53,316 bases of DNA from Saprospiraceae bacterium. GTDB taxonomy: Bacteria; Bacteroidota; Bacteroidia; Chitinophagales; Saprospiraceae. The stretch spans positions 1 to 53,316 of the forward strand of contig JAHDES010000042.1 in NCBI GenBank assembly GCA_020628645.1. Direction: 5' to 3'. A program made the translations under genes and the position numbers. This document shows, piece after piece, positions 1 through 8,963 of this stretch. The notes beneath the pieces were generated by a model that did no database searches, was not told where the DNA came from, and was given only the letters and a program-made list of their open reading frames with translations. Position 1 is the first letter of the stretch; each line of letters starts with the position of its first letter.

Positions 1-985
1 TGGGAATTTCCGTTGCATCAGGATTGATACTGGCATCTGTGTCATCGCAATCTTCATCGGAATTAAAGCCGTCGCCATCTTGGTCAATGACTTCGATTAG
101 ATCATCGCAATTTTCATCAATATCATTGTTTGGAATTTCTATTGCATCAGGATTAATACTGGCATCCAAATCGTTGCAATCTTCATCGGAATTAAAGCCA
201 TCGCCGTCTTGATCAATGACAAGAATTTCATTATCGCAATCTTCATCAATATCGTTGTTCGGAATTTCAGTTGCATCAGGATTAATACTGGCATCCAAAT
301 CGTTGCAATCTTCCTCGGAATTGAAACCGTCACCATCTTCATCAATGACTTCAATTAGATCATCACAATTTTCATCAATATCATTATTAGGAATTTCCGT
401 TGCATCGGGATTAATACTGGCATCTGTGTCATCGCAATCTTCATCGGAATTAAAGCCATCGCCGTCTTGATCAATGACAAGAATTTCATTATCGCAATCT
501 TCATCAATATCGTTGTTCGGAATTTCAGTTGCATCAGGATTAATACTGGCATCTGTGTCATCGCAATCTTCATCGGAATTAAAGCCATCGCCGTCTTGAT
601 CAATGACAAGAATTTCATTATCGCAATCTTCATCAATATCATTGTTTGGAATTTCTGTTGCATCAGGATTGATGCTGGCGTCTGTGTCATCGCAATCTTC
701 ATCGGAATTAAATCCGTCACCATCTTGGTCAATGACTTCGATTAGATCATCGCAATTTTCATCAATATCATTATTAGGAATTTCTGTTGCGTCAGGATTG
801 ATACTGGCGTCTGTGTCATCGCAATCTTCATCAGAATTGAAGCCGTCGCCGTCTTGGTCAATGACTTCGATTAGATCATCGCAATTTTCATCAATATCGT
901 TGTTAGGAATCTCTATTGCGTCAGGATTGATACTGGCGTCTGTGTCATCGCAATCTTCATCGGAATTAAAGCCATCGCCGTCTTG
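1..985 (-). repeat. Coding tandem repeat array, 129-bp (43-residue) units, at least 7-8 copies
   Basis: The motif encoding DEDCDDTDASINPDA recurs with a fixed spacing of 129 bp (near 43, 172, 301, 430, 559, 688, 817 and 946) and continues past the left edge. Each unit keeps the reading frame of the giant gene and has two Cys and many Asp residues. Two sub-types are mixed: units joined through ENCDDLIEVIDQDGDG and units joined through EDCDNEILVIDQDGDG. The near identity at the DNA level, compared with the diverged MopE motifs further upstream in the gene (about 1400-3250), suggests recent expansion by recombination or slippage. Confidence 0.95.
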
Positions 986-3900
986 ATCTACAATAGAAAT
1001 AAGACATCCAAAACTAGGAATACCATTATTTATTTCTTGAGTTGCTGCTGTACAATCATTTCTATCACTTACATAAATAACCAAATCTGGAAATTCAGGT
1101 CTAAAATTATGAGAAAATTCGATTCTGCATCCTGCTTGAGCATTAATAATATTGCCAGCCCTATTAGCATCAATGTTTGCCTCAGATACGGTAATTAATG
1201 CTTCCCAAATATTAATATCATATTGATCGCAAAAATCAAAATAGTAGGTCGTCTGGCTAGCTAATCCTCGTACAATGTAACTTTCGTTTGTCCAAACCTC
1301 AAATGGAGCAATTGTTGGAGTGAGGCAATTCGTTGCAGCGTCAATAAAGGTGTTATAGGCTCCTGTACTTGCAAAATTACAGGCTTCGATTTCTTCGATT
1401 AAGTCATCACAATTATCATCAATACCGTTATTATAGATTTCTGCTGCGTCGGGGTTTATATTAGGGTTTCCGTCGTCGCAATCTTCGTTAAAATTAAAAC
1501 CATCTCCATCTCCATCTAACTCATCAATGATTCCATCACAATCTTCATCTATACCAGAAGCTTGAAGTTCTAATGCACCGGGGTAGATATTGGGATTATT
1601 GTCATTACAGTCTTCATTTATAGGAAATCCGTCCCCATCTCCGTCATTATCTAGTGTGAATGGATTACAATCATCGTCTATTCCATTGAAGGGTATTTCA
1701 GGTAAACCGGGATTGATATTGGCATTCGTATCATCACAATCTACATCATTGAAATATCCATCATTATCTCCATCAAAATTGAGGCATCCCATGATCATGT
1801 CGCCATTAGTTTCGGAGCTTGTAGGATTGGTACAAAATCCTAATTGAGATACATTAATTAGAATATCTGGAAATGAAGGGTTATCTCTTACCACATATTC
1901 AGCTCGGCAACCTGCCGTTACATACAGCGCATCTCCTATTTCTTCTGTTGTCATATTGTATTCATAAACAGTAATTAGTGCTTCCCAAAGTACACTATTA
2001 TAACCATCACAAAAATCGGCAAAATACGCTTGACCAGGGTTCATTTCACCTAAAATATAAGCTCTATTGGGTCTTATAACTAATGTTGGATCATACAATC
2101 CGTAACAGGTCCCAAAAATTAAATTAGTGGTAGAATAAGTAGCTTCAGCATCACAGGTTTCTGTAATATAATCCACCCCATCACAATCTTCATCTATTCC
2201 ATTGTTAGGTAAGTCATAAGCATTTGGATTAATGTAATCATCAGCATCATTACAATCTTCATCTGCATTGAAACCATCCCCATCCCCATCTAATTCATCA
2301 ATGATTCCATCACAATCTTCGTCTATACCCGAACCTTGAATTTCTAATGCACCTGGGAAAATAGTAGGATCATTATCATTACAATCATCATTTACTGAAA
2401 ATCCATCCATATCTCCATCATCGTCTAATGTAAGTGGATTACAATCGTCATCTATTCCATTAAATGTAATTTCTGAAAGCCCTGGATTGATATTGGCATT
2501 TGTATCATCACATTCTTCATAATCATAATAACCATCACCATCCTCATCAATTCTCACACAACCAAAAGAAGGAATACCATTTCCAGTATAATAATAGGGG
2601 ATATTACAGCCTCGTCGATCATTTACGACTACATAACAACGATCAATAAGACTATCATGGAGATCTGAATTGTAAACAAATTCTAATCGACAGCCCTCTA
2701 CTGATTGAACAATTTGAAATATATCATCGCTGTAATCTTGTTCTACTAAGGAGATTAACATGGGCCAATTCGCTTCGTCATAGTTGGCACAAAAATCAAA
2801 ATAATATCGTCGCCCTTCCTCCAAAGTATTTGGTACAGCCGCGATAAATCCAGGTAAAACATTGATAGAAGGATAGGAGAAGGGGCCACTATTGCAATAA
2901 TCCTCAAATCCATCTGCTTGAGAAATTGGATTTTTGAAATAGTCGATATAAACAGTACCTACATTTTTAATAGAAAAACAGGGCATGTAAGTATCAATGA
3001 TGCCATCACAATTATCATCAATCCCATTATCAGAGATTTCGAAACTATAAGGATTAATTTGTGGGTCATTATCATTGCAATCCATTTCGCTATTAAATCC
3101 ATCAGCATCTGCATCTACTATATCAATGATACCATCGCAATTATCATCTATCCCGTTGTTGGGGATTTCGGGCATGTCGGGATTAATTTGACTATTGTTA
3201 TCATCGCAATCAATATTGGATAGAAATCCATCTCCATCTGCATCCATATTTGGAATCGTAACTTCAATTATTTTTCCTGTTCCTTGATTATAATAGCTAC
3301 CACTAGGTGTGATTTCTAATTTTTGGGTTCGAACCATATAAGAAATCTCTCCTGTTTGGTCAAGTTGTTGATCTTCATAGGTGTTTTGAGTAGATGCAAT
3401 ACTTGCAATTAGATGGTAGGTGTTTTTATTTTCCAATTTTTTATAGATATGGATGGTATCAATTTCAGTATCAATCGTATTTAATTCCCATTGCAATGAG
3501 ACTTTATTTTGATTGAAATTAGCCATTACATTTTCTACAGGTGTAACGCTATGCATCCTTAGACTGGGATCACCCATTAAGGCTGTATGCACAGAATTTT
3601 CATATCCACTAGCAAAACCAAAATTATTGGAATTTGAAAGTAGAGATCCACTATACAAACCACGATCAGATTGTGATAATCGAGTTTGTAATCCAATCGT
3701 TTCTCCAAGCCCCATATGAAAAAAGACCCAATTGGGACGCGTACTCCAACAACTAGTTAATATAGTTCCAGAAGCTAAAGCTGAACGTAAAAAATTATTA
3801 GAAGTATCAAAATCACCAAAATAACTGCCAAATAGTATTGTAAAAACCCCTTGTAAGTTATCAGTTCCCATATTAGCGGTAGTTGAAATCCCTCCTGCGG

Positions 3901-4945
3901 AGGAATAAGAGCCTGGCCCCGCGCCATAGGACCAAATGTAACTATCATTCAACAAACTACTTCTATATTCTCTAGTATAATAATTATCGACACCTACCAT
4001 TGGAGGAAACTGTAAGTCTGGGTTTTCATCAAAGCCTCTAACAAATTTATCTATACTAAAAGCTTGCATTTTTGGGGTAAAGTGCTTATTGCGAAAGGCG
4101 TGGTTTTTATCTAAATATTCTCCTAATAATTCTACTTCAGATTTGTTCAAAGCAGGCATATTATAAAAGTCAACTCTTCCTACTTCTAATTCTGCATCAA
4201 TGATTTCTGAGTTGTCAAATTTTCCATCACCAGGAACGTTCGTAGTTCGTGCAGGTTGACCAGTCGTGCTGACAAATAGATCAGTCCAGATTTCATCCAT
4301 TTCTGCATAATAGACATCTGCTGCCCACGCTCCTCTATGATTATTCGCATGACCATCAGGAACAATGAGTCCACTATAGGGAACAGGAATATGCCCCAAT
4401 AAAAACACTTGCTTTAAACCATCTATACTATAATATTCTTTTCTAATCTCTTCTTTTACAGCCGTTACAGGAGAAGTGGGATCAATATCCTTTCTCACAA
4501 CGCTCCATCCATCTCCTTCGGCATCTTTAATCCATCGTTCTATTTTATCTTGTAATGTTACTGCATGTGTTTGATCGACTAACAATAAAAGTCGTCCTCG
4601 TGATTTTTTGGAAGGCACACGAACTCCTGCATGTATGAGATAATGGAACAATCGATTATTCACTTGCTTGTATACCTTATATTCGTATGCTTCGCCTATT
4701 TTACTATCGGTATCCACATAGCTTGTACCTGTAATATTAGTTGCTATGGATAGCCAAAATTCATCTTCTAGTTTTTTACGTGTTATTTCGTAAGTAGCTC
4801 CAGGGGTGTTATTCCAACTTAGTTTTACATGATTGCCATTATCGGATACACCTGCTCTTATAGAAGAAAGCCATTCATTGGTTTGTGAAAAAGAACTATT
4901 CAACGAAAGGAATAGGATAATTAGGGAGTAGAGTAGTTTTTGCAT
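1..4945 (-). CDS. Giant secreted protein, C25-like (gingipain-fold) domain plus MopE-type repeats; 3' end outside window
   Basis: Reading leftward from the ATG at 4945, the frame is open to the window edge (about 1648 codons, no stop). It begins with a signal peptide (MQKLLYSLIILFLSL, cleavage near SFSQ). A fibronectin-III-like segment follows (about residues 35-85). Residues about 100-480 resemble the peptidase C25 (gingipain) fold: LFLLGHIPVPYSG near 180, SYGAGPGS near 340, GSYFGDFD near 374 and the family's closing GDPSLRMH near 475. Where RgpB has its catalytic His (GHG) and Cys, this protein appears to have Ala342 and Ser374, so protease activity is doubtful. A second FnIII-like segment follows, then many Asp/Cys motifs of the MopE metal-binding type (DxDGDGF...DCxD...INPxxxEI...GIDxxCD), interleaved with three copies of an unrecognised Cys-containing module. 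A type IX sorting domain would be expected past the left edge. Sure of one continuous gene; function is inferred. Confidence 0.85.
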   Translation of the reverse strand, partial: MQKLLYSLIILFLSLNSSFSQTNEWLSSIRAGVSDNGNHVKLSWNNTPGATYEITRKKLEDEFWLSIATNITGTSYVDTDSKIGEAYEYKVYKQVNNRLFHYLIHAGVRVPSKKSRGRLLLLVDQTHAVTLQDKIERWIKDAEGDGWSVVRKDIDPTSPVTAVKEEIRKEYYSIDGLKQVFLLGHIPVPYSGLIVPDGHANNHRGAWAADVYYAEMDEIWTDLFVSTTGQPARTTNVPGDGKFDNSEIIDAELEVGRVDFYNMPALNKSEVELLGEYLDKNHAFRNKHFTPKMQAFSIDKFVRGFDENPDLQFPPMVGVDNYYTREYRSSLLNDSYIWSYGAGPGSYSSAGGISTTANMGTDNLQGVFTILFGSYFGDFDTSNNFLRSALASGTILTSCWSTRPNWVFFHMGLGETIGLQTRLSQSDRGLYSGSLLSNSNNFGFASGYENSVHTALMGDPSLRMHSVTPVENVMANFNQNKVSLQWELNTIDTEIDTIHIYKKLENKNTYHLIASIASTQNTYEDQQLDQTGEISYMVRTQKLEITPSGSYYNQGTGKIIEVTIPNMDADGDGFLSNIDCDDNNSQINPDMPEIPNNGIDDNCDGIIDIVDADADGFNSEMDCNDNDPQINPYSFEISDNGIDDNCDGIIDTYMPCFSIKNVGTVYIDYFKNPISQADGFEDYCNSGPFSYPSINVLPGFIAAVPNTLEEGRRYYFDFCANYDEANWPMLISLVEQDYSDDIFQIVQSVEGCRLEFVYNSDLHDSLIDRCYVVVNDRRGCNIPYYYTGNGIPSFGCVRIDEDGDGYYDYEECDDTNANINPGLSEITFNGIDDDCNPLTLDDDGDMDGFSVNDDCNDNDPTIFPGALEIQGSGIDEDCDGIIDELDGDGDGFNADEDCNDADDYINPNAYDLPNNGIDEDCDGVDYITETCDAEATYSTTNLIFGTCYGLYDPTLVIRPNRAYILGEMNPGQAYFADFCDGYNSVLWEALITVYEYNMTTEEIGDALYVTAGCRAEYVVRDNPSFPDILINVSQLGFCTNPTSSETNGDMIMGCLNFDGDNDGYFNDVDCDDTNANINPGLPEIPFNGIDDDCNPFTLDNDGDGDGFPINEDCNDNNPNIYPGALELQASGIDEDCDGIIDELDGDGDGFNFNEDCDDGNPNINPDAAEIYNNGIDDNCDDLIEEIEACNFASTGAYNTFIDAATNCLTPTIAPFEVWTNESYIVRGLASQTTYYFDFCDQYDINIWEALITVSEANIDANRAGNIINAQAGCRIEFSHNFRPEFPDLVIYVSDRNDCTAATQEINNGIPSFGCLISIVDQDGDGFNSDEDCDDTDASINPDAIEIPNNDIDENCDDLIEVIDQDGDGFNSDEDCDDTDASINPDATEIPNNDIDENCDDLIEVIDQDGDGFNSDEDCDDTDASINPDATEIPNNDIDEDCDNEILVIDQDGDGFNSDEDCDDTDASINPDATEIPNNDIDEDCDNEILVIDQDGDGFNSDEDCDDTDASINPDATEIPNNDIDENCDDLIEVIDEDGDGFNSEEDCNDLDASINPDATEIPNNDIDEDCDNEILVIDQDGDGFNSDEDCNDLDASINPDAIEIPNNDIDENCDDLIEVIDQDGDGFNSDEDCDDTDASINPDATEIP

Positions 4946-5143
4946 TTTATTAAAATATTGATTGGGTTTAAGTGCTTAGACAAGATTGTTTTTATCAATT
5001 TATTGTGCTAATTACTTAAATAGTTTTTGTGGTTTACTAAATCATCTTAAAAATAACAGATGTTTTTAAAATTTATGGAATTGAGTAAGCTATTATTAGA
5101 AAAAAAGATGAAATTTGCGCTTTGATAACGTAAAGACAATTAG

Positions 5144-8100
5144 ATGATGCTTGACCAATTTGACTTAAAAAATGCCACGTCTAGAATTTCTAAATCTAAA
5201 AGTCCTAAAACAACTATGATACACTTCTTTGGTTCGCCATCCAATAAAATTTTCGCCGTACAAACTCAAGATGCCTTGTCAGAAGAAAATATCCAAAAAT
5301 TGATTTGGTTATTTGGTCAAGCTCCTTATTTGAATGAAACAGAAGTAGAAGGAAATTTTATAGGTCCACGAGCAGCAATGATTAGTCCGTGGAGTACGAA
5401 TGCGGTGGAAATCACGCAAAATATGGCAATTGAAGGAATCTTACGAATTGAAGAGTATCTTAATGCAGAGAAATTCCCTTCTTTTGATCCCATGTTATTA
5501 CAAAAATACAGTGGACTGAATCAAGCTATTTATACGATCACCGTAGAAGCTGCTCCCGTTTTAGCAATAGAAGATATTGCAGCCTATAATGAACAAGAAG
5601 GATTAGCCTTGAATGATGAAGAAATTGAATATTTAGAAGGCGTTGCACAACGAATTGGACGAAAACTAACTGATTCAGAAGTCTTTGGTTTCTCACAAGT
5701 GAATAGTGAACATTGTCGCCACAAAATCTTTAATGGAACATTTGTTATAGATGGAGAAGAGCAGGAAACTTCCTTATTCAAATTAATTAAAAAAACCTCC
5801 AAAGAAAACCCAAACGACATCGTTTCTGCCTACAAAGACAATGTTGCTTTTATCAAAGGGCCAGAAGTCGTTCAGTTTGCACCCAAAAAAGGAGAAACGT
5901 CTGATTTCTACACCAAATCTACCTTTGAATCCGTCATCTCACTTAAAGCGGAAACCCACAATTTCCCCACTACAGTTGAACCTTTCAATGGTGCTGCTAC
6001 GGGATCAGGAGGCGAAATTCGCGACCGATTAGCAGGGGGGAAAGGCTCGTTACCACTCGCAGGAACAGCGGTGTATATGACATCTTATTCTCGCCTCAAT
6101 GAAAATCGTCCTTGGGAAAAAGCCATGCCCGCGCGCGATTGGCTGTATCAAACACCAATGGATATTTTAATCAAAGCCTCCAATGGAGCTTCTGATTTTG
6201 GAAATAAATTTGGGCAACCGCTCATCAATGGTTCTTTACTTACGTTTGAACATGAAGAACATGCACGTCAATTGGGTTTTGATAAAGTAATTATGATGGC
6301 AGGTGGGATTGGTTATGGAAAAGCCGATCAAGCACTAAAAGATGAACCTAAAAAAGGCGATAAAATTGTAATTCTTGGAGGTGATAATTATCGTATTGGA
6401 ATGGGAGGCGCAGCCGTTTCTTCGGCTGATACGGGTGAATTTGATTCTGGAATAGAACTCAATGCCGTACAACGCTCTAATCCTGAAATGCAAAAGCGCG
6501 TTGCCAATGCCATTCGTGCAATGGTAGAAAATGACCTCAATCCAATTGTATCTATTCACGATCATGGCGCAGGGGGACACTTAAATTGTTTATCGGAATT
6601 AGTGGAAGAAACGGGCGGTCAAATTGATATGGATCGGCTACCTATTGGTGATCCAACACTTTCTTCTAAAGAAATAATTGGAAATGAATCCCAAGAGCGA
6701 ATGGGATTAGTCATTGCTCAAAAAGACATCGCTCAGTTAAAACAAATCGCCGATCGAGAACGTGCGCCTATGTATGAAGTAGGGGAGGTGACGGGCGATC
6801 ATCGGTTTAGTTTTAATTCGGAAAAACGACAGGAAAAACCAATGGATTTGGCGTTGTCGGATATGTTTGGAAGTTCGCCTAAAACGTATATGCGCGATAC
6901 CAAATTGAATCGTCAATATGAAGCTATTTCTTATTTAGAAGAAAATATCCAAACTTATATTCGTCAAGTGCTCCAACTCGAAGCGGTGGCTTGTAAAGAT
7001 TGGCTCACCAACAAAGTGGATCGTTGTGTCGGAGGGCGCGTGGCAAAACAACAATGTGCTGGCTCCTTACAATTACCCTTGAATAATTGTGGGGTGATGG
7101 CATTGGATTATGATGGGAAAGAAGGAATTGCGACCTCCATGGGACATGCACCTGTGAGTGGTTTGATTGATGCGAAAGCTGGCGCGCAAAATGCCATTGC
7201 GGAGGCTTTGACCAATATCATTTGGGCGCCATTACATAAAGGTATTCGCTCGATTTCGCTGTCTGCCAATTGGATGTGGCCTTGTCGAAATGAAGGAGAA
7301 GATGCTCGTTTGTACGAAGCGGTCAAAGCAGTTTCTGACTTTTCAATTGCCTTAGGAATTAATGTACCTACAGGGAAGGATTCCTTGTCCATGAAGCAAA
7401 AATACGGGGACAAAGAAGTACTTGCTCCGGGTACAGTTGTTATTTCAGCAGTTGGAAATTGTTGTGATATAAATAAAGTGGTCGAACCCGTTTTACAGCG
7501 AAATGGAGGCGCGATTTATTACATCAATCTATCAGGAGATGATTTTAAATTAGGAGGTTCTTCTTTTGCACAAACGCAGAATAAAATTGGAGCTAAAACA
7601 TCTACGATTCAAGATGCTACTCAATTTGCGACTATTTTTAATACGATTCAAACCCTTATTAAAGACAATAAAATTATCGCTGGACATGATGTCTCCGCAG
7701 GTGGTTTATTGACCACACTTTTAGAACTTTGTTTTGCGGATAATGATTTGGGTGCAACTATAGATGTATCTAATTTAGGTGAAACGGATAGTGTAAAATT
7801 GTTATTTGCAGAAAATTCGGGAATCGTTTTTCAAGCAAAAGATGCCACAATAGAAACCGTTTTACACGAAAATGGAATTCAGTTTCATAAAATAGGGGAG
7901 GTGCAAACAGGAGATGAATTAGTCATCAAAAATGGAGTACAAACCCATAATTTTACCATTTCTGAATTGCGTGATGTTTGGTATGAAACCTCTTATTTAT
8001 TGGATCAAAACCAAACCGCCAATGGTCTTGCGAAAGTACGATTTGAAAATTATAAAGAACAGCCTTTAAACTATAATTTCCCTACTCAATTTAACGGTAA

Positions 8101-8878
8101 ACTTCCAGAAATTGATCCTTCCAAGCCTCGCCCCAAAGCCGCTGTCATTCGTGAAAAAGGAAGTAATTCAGAACGAGAACTCGCCCATGCGATGTATTTA
8201 GCTGGTTTTGATGTGAAGGATGTGCACATGACCGATCTAGTCAGTGGAAGAGAAACCTTAGAAGATATTCAATTTATCGGAGCAGTTGGAGGTTTTTCCA
8301 ATTCAGATGTTTTGGGTTCTGCAAAAGGATGGGCAGGTGCATTTTTATACAATGAAAAAGCGAAACGAGCTTTAGATAATTTCTTTAAACGAGAGGATGT
8401 GCTTTCGGTTGGCATCTGTAATGGCTGTCAACTGTTTATGGAATTGGATTTAATCAATCCAGAACATGCTCAAAAGGGTTTTATGGATCATAATGATTCG
8501 CAGAAACACGAAAGTGCGTTTACTTCTGTGAAAATTCAGGAAAATAATTCAGTGATGTTATCTTCATTAGCAGGGAGTACTTTAGGGGTGTGGATTTCAC
8601 ATGGCGAAGGAAAATTTGTCTTACCACAAACAGAATCTGATTATCAAATTGTAGCCAAATATGGCTATGAAGGCTATCCTTCCAATCCAAATGGAAGTGC
8701 CTATAATACTGCCATGCTGTGTAATGCAGATGGACGCCATTTGGTGATGATGCCACATATTGAACGCTCCATTTTTCAATGGAATTGGGCGAATTATCCA
8801 GAAGGGAGACAAGATGAAGTATCGCCTTGGATTGAGGCATTTGTGAATGCTAGAAAATGGTTGGAGGAACAGGTTTAA
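5144..8878 (+). CDS. purL: Phosphoribosylformylglycinamidine synthase (large, single-chain PurL)
   Basis: Catalyses the glutamine- and ATP-dependent step FGAR to FGAM in purine synthesis, in the cytoplasm. The 1244-residue length fits the fused type. Visible parts in order: N-terminal domain; linker with the SEHCRHK motif near residue 187; two AIR-synthase-like halves (KAETHNFPTTVEPFNGAATG in the first, GKDSLSMKQKYGDKE in the second); and a C-terminal class I glutamine amidotransferase with the nucleophile in GICNGCQ (Cys1092) and PHIERS near the end. The start at 5144 adds 24 residues without similarity to the usual N-terminus. The ATG at 5216 (MIHFFGSPSNKIFAVQTQ) matches the typical start and is probably the true one. 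It is monocistronic, converging on the acyl-CoA ligase downstream. Confidence 0.97.
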   Translation: MMLDQFDLKNATSRISKSKSPKTTMIHFFGSPSNKIFAVQTQDALSEENIQKLIWLFGQAPYLNETEVEGNFIGPRAAMISPWSTNAVEITQNMAIEGILRIEEYLNAEKFPSFDPMLLQKYSGLNQAIYTITVEAAPVLAIEDIAAYNEQEGLALNDEEIEYLEGVAQRIGRKLTDSEVFGFSQVNSEHCRHKIFNGTFVIDGEEQETSLFKLIKKTSKENPNDIVSAYKDNVAFIKGPEVVQFAPKKGETSDFYTKSTFESVISLKAETHNFPTTVEPFNGAATGSGGEIRDRLAGGKGSLPLAGTAVYMTSYSRLNENRPWEKAMPARDWLYQTPMDILIKASNGASDFGNKFGQPLINGSLLTFEHEEHARQLGFDKVIMMAGGIGYGKADQALKDEPKKGDKIVILGGDNYRIGMGGAAVSSADTGEFDSGIELNAVQRSNPEMQKRVANAIRAMVENDLNPIVSIHDHGAGGHLNCLSELVEETGGQIDMDRLPIGDPTLSSKEIIGNESQERMGLVIAQKDIAQLKQIADRERAPMYEVGEVTGDHRFSFNSEKRQEKPMDLALSDMFGSSPKTYMRDTKLNRQYEAISYLEENIQTYIRQVLQLEAVACKDWLTNKVDRCVGGRVAKQQCAGSLQLPLNNCGVMALDYDGKEGIATSMGHAPVSGLIDAKAGAQNAIAEALTNIIWAPLHKGIRSISLSANWMWPCRNEGEDARLYEAVKAVSDFSIALGINVPTGKDSLSMKQKYGDKEVLAPGTVVISAVGNCCDINKVVEPVLQRNGGAIYYINLSGDDFKLGGSSFAQTQNKIGAKTSTIQDATQFATIFNTIQTLIKDNKIIAGHDVSAGGLLTTLLELCFADNDLGATIDVSNLGETDSVKLLFAENSGIVFQAKDATIETVLHENGIQFHKIGEVQTGDELVIKNGVQTHNFTISELRDVWYETSYLLDQNQTANGLAKVRFENYKEQPLNYNFPTQFNGKLPEIDPSKPRPKAAVIREKGSNSERELAHAMYLAGFDVKDVHMTDLVSGRETLEDIQFIGAVGGFSNSDVLGSAKGWAGAFLYNEKAKRALDNFFKREDVLSVGICNGCQLFMELDLINPEHAQKGFMDHNDSQKHESAFTSVKIQENNSVMLSSLAGSTLGVWISHGEGKFVLPQTESDYQIVAKYGYEGYPSNPNGSAYNTAMLCNADGRHLVMMPHIERSIFQWNWANYPEGRQDEVSPWIEAFVNARKWLEEQV

Positions 8879-8894
8879 TTTTTTGAAAGAAAAC

Positions 8895-8913
8895 TTATTC
8901 GTGCCCAATTACT
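8895..8913. repeat. Partial copy of the GGCACGAATAAATTTAC repeat family
   Basis: Nineteen bases just after purL (TTATTCGTGCCCAATTACT) match the end of the element at 42951-43063 at 18 of 19 positions. Only one end of the element is present here, so it may be a remnant. Confidence 0.4.
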
Positions 8914-8929
8914 AAGTCGCACAATCGTA

Positions 8930-8963
8930 AAAAGTGATTTAGTATTACTTCCAAATCACTTTT
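8930..8963. terminator. Hairpin between convergent purL and acyl-CoA ligase genes
   Basis: Arms AAAAGTGATTT (8930-8940) and AAATCACTTTT (8953-8963) form a perfect 11-bp stem with a 12-nt loop and A/T tails, so it could end transcription from either side. Its right arm overlaps the last codons of the ligase gene. Confidence 0.55.

Noticed and set aside
1-985. CRISPR-like regular repeats
   Set aside because: The 129-bp period has no unique spacers; units are translated in frame as Asp/Cys repeats of the minus-strand protein.
24-1847. Several Ser-rich or Ile-rich open frames on the plus strand and in other frames
   Set aside because: They are periodic shadows of the tandem-repeat coding strand.
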